Source of the DNA: Polynucleobacter tropicus
Lineage (GTDB): Bacteria; Pseudomonadota; Gammaproteobacteria; Burkholderiales; Burkholderiaceae
Assembly: GCF_013307225.1 (NCBI RefSeq)
Contig: NZ_CP028942.1
Span: 1,888,965-1,952,964 of the forward strand
Length of the DNA stretch: 64,000 nt
Reading direction: 5' to 3'
Every line of letters begins with the position of its first letter. The stretch's first letter is position 1. Shown in pieces: positions 54,925 to 64,000 of this stretch. The translations under genes and the position numbers were made by a program. The notes beneath the pieces were generated by a model. That model was given only the letters and a program-made list of their open reading frames with translations, was not told where the DNA came from and searched no databases.

Positions 54925-57900
54925 TTATTCTTGCTTGAATTTTTTCTGATGGTGATCTGCACCCATATAGAGGTACATCGCTGGCACTACAAAGAGCGTG
55001 AATAAGGTGCCGATTGATAGGCCTGTAAAGATCACGATGCCCATAGATTGACGACCCGCCGCACCAGCTCCAGAGGCAATCACCAAGGGCACAACACCAA
55101 GCACCATCGCTGCTGTAGTCATCAAGATTGGTCTTAAACGAACGCTACTTGCTTCAACAATCGCATCCAATTTGCTTCGGCCAGCCTCTTGTAATTCATT
55201 TGCAAATTCAACAATCAAAATGCCATGCTTACTAATCAAACCCATTAAGGTAACTAGGCCGACCTGCGTATAAACGTTCAAGGTGGTGAAGCCAAGATTA
55301 ATAAAAATCAAAGCGCCAAAAAGTGCTAAGGGAACGGATACCAAAATAACAATTGGATCGCGGAAGCTTTCAAATTGCGCTGCAAGCACCAGAAACACAA
55401 TCAAAATCGCAAAGAACATAGTTACGAGAAAGCCGCCTGACTCTGACATAAACTGACGTGAAGGGCCTGCATAGTCCATAGAGTAACCATTAGGCGCAAC
55501 CTCTTTTAGAGTCTGACGCATGTATTCCAGCAAATCCGCCTGGGAAATAAACGGTGTACTCACTCCAGAAATGGTTGCGGAGTTTAATTGCTGGAAGTGG
55601 TTGATCGATTGCGGTACAACGCGCTGTTTAATGCTAGCAATCGTACGCGCCTGAATCATTGCGCCACTTGGAGTGCGGATGTAGTAATCCAATATCTGAT
55701 CTGGATTTAAACGATCTACCTGCTTCACTTGCGGGATCACTCGATATGAGCGACCTGAGACAGAAAAATAGTTCACATATCCACCGCCTAAGGCAGCAGA
55801 AAGCGCTGCTCCAACTTGCTGCTGCGTCATTCCTAAAGCAGCTACTTTTTCGCGATCAATCACAAGAACGTCCTGCGGCTTATCAATTTTTAGGTCAGAA
55901 TCGACAAAGAAGAAATTGCCACTGCGACGCGCTTTATCTAGGACCGCTTGGGATACCTCGTTCAATTGCTCGTAGGACTCGGTAGTATTGATCACAACCT
56001 GAACAGGCAAACCTTGAGCACCAGGCAAAGCGGGAAACTGGAATGCGGCTACGCGCGCGCCCGCAATCGTATTCCACTTTTGTTGCATGTCTTCTTGAAA
56101 CTTGGTCGCATTGCGACTACGTGAGCTCCAATCTTTTAACAAGATGCCGCCAAAACTAGATGTTGGACTGGTTATCTGAAACGCCTGTTCATATTCTGGT
56201 TCAGCTGCAGCAATTGCGTAGATTTGATCTGCATAAGTTTGCATCTGATTAACAGTACTGTTAGGTGGTCCAGATGCCTGCATCAATACAATGCCCTGGT
56301 CTTCCGTTGGCGCTAATTCAGCGCGCGCAGTAGCATAAAGGTAAGCAACTCCACCTAGCAAAATAGCGCCCATCACAATAATGACTTGCCAGGTACTCAA
56401 TAAATCACGCAAAGTGGATTGATAGTTGTGATGCACCTTATCAAAAATCTGATCGATCTTATGCACAAAAGAAGAGGCCTCTTGCTCTTCGGTAAAAATG
56501 CGCGAACACATCATTGGTGACAAAGTTAACGCAATCAGGCCCGATACCGCTACAGCGCTAGCCAAGGTAAATGCAAACTCCGTGAAAAGAGCTCCAGTTA
56601 AGCCACCCTGAAAACCGATAGGAATATATACGGCGATCAATACAACCGTCATCGCCAAAATTGGACTACCCAATTCACGGGCTGCGATTAATGAGGCTTC
56701 TAAAGGAGATTTTCCCTCCTTCATATGCCTATCAACGTTTTCAACAACGATAATGGCATCATCCACAACTAGGCCAATAGCGAGAACCAACGCCAAGAGT
56801 GTGAGCAAATTAATAGAGTAGCCCAATATTTGCATCAAGAAGAAAGTGCCAATTAAAGATAAAGGCATCGCAATCACAGGCACCGCAACCGCGCGAACAC
56901 TTCCCAAGAACAAGTAAATCACAACTGTCACGATGACTAAAGCCTCAAGCAAAGTTGAAACAACCTCATCAATCGAGCTAGTAATGAATTCTGTGGAGTC
57001 GTAAACAATTTGCCCTTTCATGCCAATAGGCAATTGCTTCTGAATATCCGGAACCACATCTCGTACACGCTGAGCCACGTCCAGCAAATTAGCTTGTGGC
57101 GCAACCTTAATACCAATAAAAACAGATTGTTTACCGCTGAAAGCTACATTGGTGTTGTAGTCCTCGGAGCCTAAAGAAACATTTGCCACCTGATCAAGGT
57201 AAACAATATTGACGCCATCCTTCTTAACCACCAGCTTGCGAAACTCTTCTAGTGTGTGCAGATCAGTACCAGCAACCAGGTCAACAGAAACCATGTCGCC
57301 TTTTGTGCTGCCCACTGCGGAAAGATAGTTATTTGCTGACATGGCGCTATACACATCATCTGCGCCGACACCCAGACCCGCCATTTTTTCGCGATCTAAC
57401 CAAGCACGTAAAGCGAACTTTCTGCCGCCAATGATCTCCGCGTTTTGTACACCTTCAACAGAATCTAACTTTGGCTTAACAACACGCAATAGATAATCTG
57501 TGATCGCGTTGTTAGGCAACTGATCACTATAAAAACCCATATACATTGCGGCAGTAGATTGACCCACTTGAACAGTCAAAATAGGTTGCTGGGCTTGCGG
57601 GGGCAATTGATTCTTTACTGCACTAATCTGTGTCTGAATCTGCGTTAATGCCGAGTTCGAATCATAGTTCAGCTTTAGCGTGGCAATGATGGTTGAGACA
57701 CCGCTCACGCTAGTAGACGAAAGATAATCAATGCCCTGCGCTTGAGCGATTGAAGCCTCTAAAGGCTGCGTAATAAAACCAGCAATTGTCTCGGGATCAG
57801 CGCCGTAGTAAGCGGTAGTTATCGTAACTATGGCATTTTGAGTTTGTGGATATTGATTGACTGGTAGGGAACCAATCGCCTTCAATCCAAAAACAAGCAC

Positions 57901-57960
57901 AAGCGCACTGACCACCAGCGATAACACTGGCCTGCGGATGAATATATCGGTCCAATTCAT
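54925..57960 (-). CDS. RND multidrug efflux permease (HAE-1 family)
   Basis: 1011-aa proton-driven inner-membrane pump. It begins MNWTDIFIRRPVLSLVVSALVLVFGL and has the two-fold repeat of six helices and large periplasmic loops; the proton-relay aspartates are in LALVLAIGLVVDDAIIVVENVDRH. It is close in length and motifs to MexB/MdtC relatives. It is the last gene of a complete OMF-adaptor-permease operon. Drug range cannot be inferred from sequence. Confidence 0.95.
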   Translation of the reverse strand: MNWTDIFIRRPVLSLVVSALVLVFGLKAIGSLPVNQYPQTQNAIVTITTAYYGADPETIAGFITQPLEASIAQAQGIDYLSSTSVSGVSTIIATLKLNYDSNSALTQIQTQISAVKNQLPPQAQQPILTVQVGQSTAAMYMGFYSDQLPNNAITDYLLRVVKPKLDSVEGVQNAEIIGGRKFALRAWLDREKMAGLGVGADDVYSAMSANNYLSAVGSTKGDMVSVDLVAGTDLHTLEEFRKLVVKKDGVNIVYLDQVANVSLGSEDYNTNVAFSGKQSVFIGIKVAPQANLLDVAQRVRDVVPDIQKQLPIGMKGQIVYDSTEFITSSIDEVVSTLLEALVIVTVVIYLFLGSVRAVAVPVIAMPLSLIGTFFLMQILGYSINLLTLLALVLAIGLVVDDAIIVVENVDRHMKEGKSPLEASLIAARELGSPILAMTVVLIAVYIPIGFQGGLTGALFTEFAFTLASAVAVSGLIALTLSPMMCSRIFTEEQEASSFVHKIDQIFDKVHHNYQSTLRDLLSTWQVIIVMGAILLGGVAYLYATARAELAPTEDQGIVLMQASGPPNSTVNQMQTYADQIYAIAAAEPEYEQAFQITSPTSSFGGILLKDWSSRSRNATKFQEDMQQKWNTIAGARVAAFQFPALPGAQGLPVQVVINTTESYEQLNEVSQAVLDKARRSGNFFFVDSDLKIDKPQDVLVIDREKVAALGMTQQQVGAALSAALGGGYVNYFSVSGRSYRVIPQVKQVDRLNPDQILDYYIRTPSGAMIQARTIASIKQRVVPQSINHFQQLNSATISGVSTPFISQADLLEYMRQTLKEVAPNGYSMDYAGPSRQFMSESGGFLVTMFFAILIVFLVLAAQFESFRDPIVILVSVPLALFGALIFINLGFTTLNVYTQVGLVTLMGLISKHGILIVEFANELQEAGRSKLDAIVEASSVRLRPILMTTAAMVLGVVPLVIASGAGAAGRQSMGIVIFTGLSIGTLFTLFVVPAMYLYMGADHHQKKFKQE

Positions 57961-57967
57961 CAGCTAA

Positions 57968-59299
57968 TTATTCCTGTGGCTTAGGATCAGGAGAATTTGC
58001 AGGCTGCACCTTATTATTAATAATCAAGGGCGTGCCATTCTTTAACTTCAACTGACCGCTAGTGACAACGGTATCCCCTTCATTAATACCTTTGAGAATA
58101 GCCACTTGGTCGCCACGTGTGGCGCCAGTCGTTACAAATACTTGTTGCGCTTCCAGCGCTGGCTTGCCTTGCTTGTCTTTCTTATCAGTAGTTTTAGCAA
58201 TGAAGACGGTTGATCCATAAGGGTTATAAGTCACCGCTGTTTGTGGCAAGGTTAGCAATTTCACTTGATCGCCAAGCTTGATATTCACATTAGCAAACAT
58301 GCCAGGTAATACTTTCTTGTCTGGGTTGGCAATCTGTGCCTCAATTTGAATATTGCGAGTATTGGTATCCACCTTTGGACTAACCGCGGTAATCTTGCCA
58401 GTAAAGCTGGCATCTTTAAATGCATCAGTAGTAACAACAACATCTTGTCCAACTTGAATTTGCTCCGCATTACCTTGAGGTAAGGTGAAATCCACAAATA
58501 TAGGATCCAAAGTTTGCAAGGTAATTAATTTGTCGCCTGGATTAACGAACTGGCCAGGGTTAATTGACACAATGCCAACACGTCCGCTAAATGGAGCCTT
58601 TAGATTTTTCTTGGCAACCAAAGCAGTTTGCGCTTCGACCTGAGCTTGCTTTGATTTTGCGTCGGCATTACTGGTATCAAAAACGTTTTTACTAATAGCC
58701 TGAATCGCTAACTGCTGCTTATCGCGCTCGCTAATAACTTTTGCGAGATCTGCCATTGCTTTTAAGGAATTGAGTTGCGCAACATCTGAAGCATCATTTA
58801 ACTTAATCAGCAAATCACCCTCTTTAACATCTTGACCAGATTTAACAGGCACGGCTTGGACTAAACCGCCAATTTCTGTGCTGAGATCAACCCCTCTAAA
58901 TGCGCGGACGTTACCAACACTCGTTAGCTTTGGTTGCCATTCTGAAGTTGCAACCACCATCGTAGAAACAGTGGCTGGCGGCAAACCCATTCCTGATATG
59001 AAATGCTTAATCATGAATGACTTGAACTGATTAAAAGCAAAAATCAGCCCCAACAATAAGAAGACTCCGCATAGCATGATTGTCATGCGACGTGGCAATG
59101 GCTCCATTGCCATCAGCTTGGCATATGCCTTTGTACCGCGCCACTTCACACCCATGCGCGCATAGAATGCTTTGGCTTTTTCCCAAAGGGCTAAAGCTTT
59201 TTCACGTAACCGCCATTGCACTGCCTTTAGCTTTAACCATGCCCAGATGGCAAGAACAGCGGCAATCAGTTTGCTTTTAATTGTTTCCAGAAGTTTCAT
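57968..59299 (-). CDS. RND periplasmic adaptor with extended N-terminus
   Basis: 443-aa membrane-fusion protein linking permease and outer-membrane channel. The lipoyl/coiled-coil/barrel order is visible: VRAFRGVDLSTEIGGLVQAVPVKSGQDVKEGDLLIKL, a coiled coil, KKNLKAPFSGRVGIVSINPGQFV, then DFTLPQGNAEQIQVGQ. The membrane anchor is at about residues 72-91, preceded by an unusual 70-residue Lys/Ala/Leu/Trp-rich segment. Internal ATGs at residues 63, 65 and 72 lack good ribosome-binding sites, so the long start is kept but is uncertain. Confidence 0.9.
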   Translation of the reverse strand: MKLLETIKSKLIAAVLAIWAWLKLKAVQWRLREKALALWEKAKAFYARMGVKWRGTKAYAKLMAMEPLPRRMTIMLCGVFLLLGLIFAFNQFKSFMIKHFISGMGLPPATVSTMVVATSEWQPKLTSVGNVRAFRGVDLSTEIGGLVQAVPVKSGQDVKEGDLLIKLNDASDVAQLNSLKAMADLAKVISERDKQQLAIQAISKNVFDTSNADAKSKQAQVEAQTALVAKKNLKAPFSGRVGIVSINPGQFVNPGDKLITLQTLDPIFVDFTLPQGNAEQIQVGQDVVVTTDAFKDASFTGKITAVSPKVDTNTRNIQIEAQIANPDKKVLPGMFANVNIKLGDQVKLLTLPQTAVTYNPYGSTVFIAKTTDKKDKQGKPALEAQQVFVTTGATRGDQVAILKGINEGDTVVTSGQLKLKNGTPLIINNKVQPANSPDPKPQE

Positions 59300-60818
59300 T
59301 TTGATCTTTGTTCGCTATGTCTTTTGGTTTGAAGGCTGGACCAACTCGGTTCCACCAGCCACCGCCTAATGCCGCAAATAATGCTGCTGTATCTGAGAAT
59401 CGCGTTGCTTGAGCAGCAACGGATTTGACTTTGGCTTGTTGATACTGATTTTGGTAATAGAGCACTGCCAAATAACTTGCGGTTCCCAATTTGTACTGTT
59501 TCTGCACAAGGTCTAAGGTTTCATAGGCATAACGCTCTGCATCAGAAGCCGCCTTAAGTGCTTGAGCGCCAGTCTCTAGAGCGCGCAGGGCATTAGCAAC
59601 TTCCTGAAATGCATTCAAGACGGTAGCCTGATATTGAAAAGCGGCTTGCTCATAATTGGCCAGTGCGCCACGACGCTGCGCCAGCAATTGACCGCCTTGG
59701 AACAAGGGCTGCAAGATTCCGCCGCCAATAGACCATAAAGCAGAGTTAGGACCAAATAGCGCTGCGGAAGTAAGAGCGGCAGAACCAATAGATCCAGTGA
59801 TATTAAATTGCGGCAACAAGTTTGCTGTTGCAACCCCAACAAATGCATTCTGCGCTTTTAATTGAGCTTCGGCAGCACGAACATCTGGACGTTGGCGCAC
59901 AAGACTTGAAGGAACCGAGAGCGGCAACTTTTCAGGCAAATGTAATTTGCTTAAATCAAAATGAGCAATGTCAGCATTACCAGGCACCTCACCCACTAAG
60001 ACCGCAAGTTGATTGCGTGTAAACGCCAAATTTCTTTCGTAATTCAATAAATCCACTTGTGAATTCGATACCAATGTTCTTTGGGAAGTGACATCGACTT
60101 TTGAAACAGTACCAATCACCAACTGCTTTTCTGTTACTTCGGCAAGATTAGTTTGCGCCTTCAAGATTTCTTCAGTAGCACTCATCTGCGCACGCAGAGC
60201 GGCTTCTCTTACTGCATTTGTGACCACATTAGCCGTTAAGGAAAGGTATGCGCCCTCTAACTGAAACTGTGCAACCTCTGCCTGCGCTCTAGCGCCTTCC
60301 ACTGCGCGGCGAGCCCCTCCAAACACATCCAGCTTGTAACTTACATTCACAGAGGTGTTGTAAAGATTGTAGGTATCAGATCCATATGGCAAACCATAAA
60401 TAGCTGAAGGTTGTAGCTGACGACTAGCGCCTGCACCAAGACCGATCGCAGGAAAGTATTGCCCACCAATTTGAGCATTTACGTTTTCTTGAGATGCACG
60501 CAATGCAGCATCAGCTGCACCTAAATTTGGATTTTGCTCTAATGCTTTTTTAATCAAGGCATCTAGTTCAGGAGATTTGTATAGCTCCCACCACTGCGCC
60601 TCTATATCTGCCCCCTCAACAAACTCTTGATCCGTTCCACCTGGCACACCAGGGGCGGTTGCTAGTTTTTTGACTACCGGACCCTCGGTATAAGAAGAGG
60701 TTTTAGGCGCCTCAGGTTGCTTAAAGTCAGGACCAACAGCACATGCTGAAAGCAAACTCACGCACAGGATCGGGAGCAGCTTGAAATACGAGAAAGAAGG
60801 ATTCTTTAAAAAAAACAT
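59277..60818 (-). CDS. Outer-membrane efflux channel, NodT/OprM family lipoprotein
   Basis: 513-aa TolC-like factor. Lipoprotein signal with lipobox LSAC; the mature start AVGPDFKQPEAP is typical of NodT members. The two OEP repeats cover about residues 90-480, with periplasmic helices such as ALEQNPNLGAADAALRASQENV. It overlaps the adaptor start by 23 bp and heads the efflux operon. Its own promoter is presumably in the 128-bp gap before it, where no clear motif was seen. Confidence 0.93.
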   Translation of the reverse strand: MFFLKNPSFSYFKLLPILCVSLLSACAVGPDFKQPEAPKTSSYTEGPVVKKLATAPGVPGGTDQEFVEGADIEAQWWELYKSPELDALIKKALEQNPNLGAADAALRASQENVNAQIGGQYFPAIGLGAGASRQLQPSAIYGLPYGSDTYNLYNTSVNVSYKLDVFGGARRAVEGARAQAEVAQFQLEGAYLSLTANVVTNAVREAALRAQMSATEEILKAQTNLAEVTEKQLVIGTVSKVDVTSQRTLVSNSQVDLLNYERNLAFTRNQLAVLVGEVPGNADIAHFDLSKLHLPEKLPLSVPSSLVRQRPDVRAAEAQLKAQNAFVGVATANLLPQFNITGSIGSAALTSAALFGPNSALWSIGGGILQPLFQGGQLLAQRRGALANYEQAAFQYQATVLNAFQEVANALRALETGAQALKAASDAERYAYETLDLVQKQYKLGTASYLAVLYYQNQYQQAKVKSVAAQATRFSDTAALFAALGGGWWNRVGPAFKPKDIANKDQNETSGNN

Positions 60819-60946
60819 GGGTGCGGCAAATATTCTCTTTTGTAAGAGTTATTTGAACACAAAAATGCTACAGGGGTTATGTAACACCCTGATTTATCTA
60901 CTGAAATTTGTACACAAGTTTATGTGAAAGTCAAATAAGCAAAAAA

Positions 60947-62779
60947 TTATTCGACTGTTACGCTTTTCGCTAAATTACGTGGCTTATCAACATCTGTACC
61001 ACGCACACATGCTGTGTGATATGCCAACAACTGCAGTGGAACAACATGCAGAATAGGCGAAAGATTTCCATAATGCTCTGGCAATCGAATCACATTAATG
61101 CCATCGCTATTTACGATTTCGGTGTCTTGATCGGCAAAGACATAAAGCCTGCCACCGCGTGCCTTCACTTCTTGCATATTGGACTTCAACTTTTCAAGAA
61201 GCACGTCATTAGGAGCCACTGTCACCACTGGCATTTTGTCTGTTACGAGTGCCAATGGTCCATGTTTAAGCTCACCCGCAGGGTAGGCTTCTGCATGGAT
61301 ATAAGAAATCTCTTTTAGTTTCAGTGCGCCCTCAAGGGCAATTGGATAGTGGAGGCCGCGACCCAAGAAGAGCGCGTTCTCGCATTTTGAAAACGCATCA
61401 CTCCAAGCCATAATCTGTGGCTCGAGCGCTAATACCGCATGCAATGCTTTCGGCAAATGACGCAACTCGCGCAACAACTCTTTTTCTTTTTCAGAGCCCA
61501 CTTTTCCAGCGCGCTTTGCTAACGATATGGCAAGCAGATATAAAGCTAACAACTGAGTAGTAAATGCCTTGGTTGAAGCAACACCAATTTCTGTACCGGC
61601 CTTGGTTAAAAAATGCCAAAGGGTTTCGCGAACCATTGCACTACTTGCAACGTTGCAAATTGCTAACGTGTAGCGATGTCCAAGCTCCTTAGCGTGACGC
61701 AATGCTGCCAAGGTATCAGCCGTTTCGCCAGATTGCGATACCACCACAACCAATGCTTTCGGATTTGGGACTGTTGTGCGATAACGATACTCACTAGCAA
61801 TTTCTACTTGCGTTGGAATGCCTGCAATATCTTCCAACCAATACTTAGCGACGCATGCTGAGTAATAACTAGTTCCGCAGGCCAAAATCAAAATTTGATC
61901 GAATGCCTGCCACTCATCTGGCTTTGCTCCAAATAACTCCGGCCCAAATGAGGCAATGTTGGCAAGCGTATCGCCAATTGCTCTTGGTTGCTCAAAGATT
62001 TCTTTTTGCATGTAATGCTGATAAGGACCAAGGTCTACTGAATCTGCCTGTGCTGGCATGGGCTTACGCTCGCGCTCTACCAACTTACCGCCTTGATCCA
62101 ATACTTCGACACTATCAGCCTTCAGAACGGCTACATCACCCTCTTCTAAATACATCATGGAGTGAGCGCGTCCTGCTAAAGCAAGCGCATCTGATGCCAA
62201 GAAATTTTCTTGATTACCAAGCGCAATCACCAAAGGAGAACCTACTCGCGCACCTACCAATGTATCTGGACTATCTTGCGCAATCACGCCAATTGCATAA
62301 GCTCCATGCAACTTTGGCAATACCGCCTTGACTGCATCTGCAATACTTTTTTGACCGCTGTCCACATATTGCTGATGAATTAAATGGGCAATTACTTCTG
62401 TATCGGTCTCTGAACTAAAAACATAACCAGCTGCTTTTAACTCTGTACGAAGAACTTCATAATTTTCAATAATGCCATTGTGAACAACCGCAATGAGTCC
62501 ATTTGAAATATGAGGATGGGCATTTTGAGTATCTGGCTTGCCGTGCGTCGCCCAGCGAGTATGGGCAATTCCAAGAGTTCCCTTGAAATCTTTACCTTGC
62601 TCAGCCAGCTCTGAAACTCGAGCAGTAGTACGAGCTCTCTCGATAGGATGTTTTGCGTCATCACGATTGATAACCGCGAAACCACAAGAATCATAGCCAC
62701 GATATTCAAGGCGGCGCAAACCCTCTACCAATACCTCAACGATATTTTGATGAGAAGCTGCGCCAACAATGCCGCACAT
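60947..62779 (-). CDS. glmS: Glutamine-fructose-6-phosphate aminotransferase
   Basis: Makes glucosamine 6-phosphate for peptidoglycan and LPS. The N-terminal nucleophile Cys follows the initiator Met (MCGIVGAAS), with [12 protein letters not shown]; the glutaminase domain is followed by two SIS sugar-isomerase domains ([15 protein letters not shown]) and the C-terminal [13 protein letters not shown]. 610 aa. It overlaps the glmU stop by 1 bp, so the two hexosamine genes are coupled. Confidence 0.98.
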   Translation of the reverse strand: MCGIVGAASHQNIVEVLVEGLRRLEYRGYDSCGFAVINRDDAKHPIERARTTARVSELAEQGKDFKGTLGIAHTRWATHGKPDTQNAHPHISNGLIAVVHNGIIENYEVLRTELKAAGYVFSSETDTEVIAHLIHQQYVDSGQKSIADAVKAVLPKLHGAYAIGVIAQDSPDTLVGARVGSPLVIALGNQENFLASDALALAGRAHSMMYLEEGDVAVLKADSVEVLDQGGKLVERERKPMPAQADSVDLGPYQHYMQKEIFEQPRAIGDTLANIASFGPELFGAKPDEWQAFDQILILACGTSYYSACVAKYWLEDIAGIPTQVEIASEYRYRTTVPNPKALVVVVSQSGETADTLAALRHAKELGHRYTLAICNVASSAMVRETLWHFLTKAGTEIGVASTKAFTTQLLALYLLAISLAKRAGKVGSEKEKELLRELRHLPKALHAVLALEPQIMAWSDAFSKCENALFLGRGLHYPIALEGALKLKEISYIHAEAYPAGELKHGPLALVTDKMPVVTVAPNDVLLEKLKSNMQEVKARGGRLYVFADQDTEIVNSDGINVIRLPEHYGNLSPILHVVPLQLLAYHTACVRGTDVDKPRNLAKSVTVE

Positions 62780-64000
62780 TATTTTTTACCCTTAGCTTTA
62801 GTCACTTTTTTTAAAAGTTTTTTAGGGGTTGGTTTTTTTGCTGTTGCCTTTTTAGCAATTGGCTTTTTAGCAGGCGCCTTCTCCTTTTTAACGGGGCGTT
62901 GCCACTGTAAAGAGATTTGCTTTGCTCTTGAAACGGTCAATTGATTAGCAGGCGCATCTTTGGTAAGAGTTGTTCCTGCACCCAAAGTAGCACCACGTCC
63001 TACGCGCACTGGTGCAACTAATTGAGTATCAGAACCAATAAAGACATCATCCTCAATAATAGTCTGGTGCTTATTAACGCCATCGTAATTACAAGTAATA
63101 GTACCTGCGCCAATATTGACTCTTGTGCCAACGATAGAATCGCCAACATAAGCCAAATGATTAGCCTTGCTGTTTGCGGCAATCTTGCTGTTCTTTACTT
63201 CAACAAAATTACCAATATGTACATCATTGGATAAATCAGCGCCAGGCCTCAAGCGCGCATAAGGTCCAATGAGGGATTGATTACCAACTTTAGCGCCGTC
63301 AAGATGACTGTATGGATGAATCGTGACACCTTTGCCAATCGTGCTGTTGCGAATAATGCAATATGGTCCAATTTTTGCACCAGCGGCTAAGGTAACGCAA
63401 CCCTCAAACACACAACCAACATCAATAAATACATCAGTTCCACACTCTAAAGTGCCACGCACATCAATACGCGCAGGATCAGCAAGCGAAACGCCTGAGT
63501 TCATTAACTGATTTGCGATATTGAGTTGATGGACGCGCTCTAAGCTTGCTAATTGATCCCGACTATTAACGCCAATAGTTTCATATTCATTATCAGCCTG
63601 CGCTGTACGAATAGGCACGCCATCTTTTACCGCCATCGCAATCACATCAGTTAAGTAATACTCACCCTGTGCATTGCTAGCACGTAATGCTTTCAGCCAT
63701 TTCTTTAAAGAGTTTGTTGGCAACACCATGATGCCGGTATTAATTTCTTGAATAGCCTTTTGTGCCGATGAGGCATCTTTTTCTTCAACAATTTCTTTTA
63801 CAGAACCATCAGCATCGCGCACGACACGACCATAACCCGTAGGATTGCTCAAATTCTGAGTGAGCAAAGCTAAAGCGCAATCTTTGCCACGTACACCATC
63901 GGCTAATTTAGCTAGCTTATCTAAGGTCTTTTGCGCTGTAAGAGGCACGTCTCCATATAAAACTAGGGTTGACTCTTGCGCATCCAATTTTGGTAATGCT
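62779..64000 (-). CDS. glmU: Bifunctional N-acetylglucosamine-1-phosphate uridyltransferase/acetyltransferase, 5' end outside window
   Basis: The 3' part of glmU, continuing past the window edge (the frame is open to base 64000). Visible are LYGDVPL of the uridyltransferase domain, [10 protein letters not shown], and the left-handed beta-helix hexapeptides of the acetyltransferase ([39 protein letters not shown]). The family usually ends near RRPVKKK; here it continues for 32 residues rich in lysine (14 of 32) and KKP/KKA repeats. The tail is unusual; the function of the core is not in doubt. Confidence 0.96.
   Translation of the reverse strand, partial: ALPKLDAQESTLVLYGDVPLTAQKTLDKLAKLADGVRGKDCALALLTQNLSNPTGYGRVVRDADGSVKEIVEEKDASSAQKAIQEINTGIMVLPTNSLKKWLKALRASNAQGEYYLTDVIAMAVKDGVPIRTAQADNEYETIGVNSRDQLASLERVHQLNIANQLMNSGVSLADPARIDVRGTLECGTDVFIDVGCVFEGCVTLAAGAKIGPYCIIRNSTIGKGVTIHPYSHLDGAKVGNQSLIGPYARLRPGADLSNDVHIGNFVEVKNSKIAANSKANHLAYVGDSIVGTRVNIGAGTITCNYDGVNKHQTIIEDDVFIGSDTQLVAPVRVGRGATLGAGTTLTKDAPANQLTVSRAKQISLQWQRPVKKEKAPAKKPIAKKATAKKPTPKKLLKKVTKAKGKK

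Noticed and set aside
60819..60946. Possible regulatory RNA or riboswitch between glmS and the efflux operon.
   Set aside because: Only a short imperfect hairpin (around GTTATGTAAC) was seen; the glmS ribozyme is a Gram-positive leader and would be upstream of glmS, not here.
61903..62331. 142-codon open frame antisense to glmS.
   Set aside because: Gln/Leu/His-rich shadow frame; glmS on the other strand is unambiguous.

Overview
The window is a contiguous, densely packed piece of a free-living betaproteobacterial chromosome. Gene content and order point to Burkholderiales, most likely Polynucleobacter or a close relative: a fused-cytochrome CoxB in a cox/SURF1/ctaAB/sco cluster, gshA-gshB next to an EIIA-HPr-EI regulatory PTS, a split metH, PhaM, TorF-GlnK-Amt, and moderate G+C with short gaps. 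This assignment is inference from family knowledge. No rRNA, tRNA, CRISPR array, insertion sequence, prophage or integron was seen. No stretch longer than 300 bases lacks a gene; the longest gap (30986-31247) holds a candidate nitrogen-control region.

Layout. 1-5 kb: tail of rplY, pth, a YfhL-type ferredoxin, coaD, rsmD and a pair of M16 peptidases (one catalytic, one without the zinc motif). 5-7 kb: ftsY and rpoH, the latter behind a perfect CIRCE (HrcA operator). 7-16 kb: aerobic respiration block on the minus strand (coxB, coxA, a 43-aa assembly protein, ctaG, a DUF2970 protein, coxC; then, beyond a DUF2909 gene on the plus strand, SURF1, a degenerate SCO-like protein, ctaA, ctaB and SCO). 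16-25 kb: housekeeping genes (BioC-like methyltransferase, comF, trmL, gpsA, secB, grxC, rhodanese, gpmA, ctpA, moeB-like). 23-28 kb: regulatory PTS and glutathione synthesis. 28-31 kb: ammonium uptake operon torF-glnK-amt with NtrC-like sites. 31-38 kb: ubiK, lipA-lipB-DUF493, hydrolase, thioredoxin-like ferredoxin, VanZ protein, birA-coaX, rfaE2. 38.5-43.3 kb: a tightly coupled five-gene plus-strand operon (glutathione peroxidase, FAD oxidoreductase, DUF1365, cyclopropane-fatty-acid-synthase family methyltransferase, SDR), the best candidate for a poorly described system, probably membrane-lipid modification or protection. 43-52 kb: dsbA, SPOR protein, argS, DUF1840, split metH, phaM and an MBL hydrolase whose 3' ends overlap by 89 bp, and a DUF1289 gene. 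52-60.8 kb: acuI-like reductase, small lipoprotein, flavin reductase, GST and a complete tripartite RND efflux operon. 60.9-64 kb: glmS and glmU (glmU cut by the window edge and carrying a lysine-rich tail).

Much of the window is core metabolism. The points that deserve a second look are regulatory (CIRCE at rpoH, NtrC boxes), the lipid operon, the SCO-like paralogue, the GlmU tail, the adaptor N-terminal extension and the antisense gene overlap. Starts were adjusted where an upstream extension ran into a neighbouring gene or where a better start codon or ribosome-binding site was visible.
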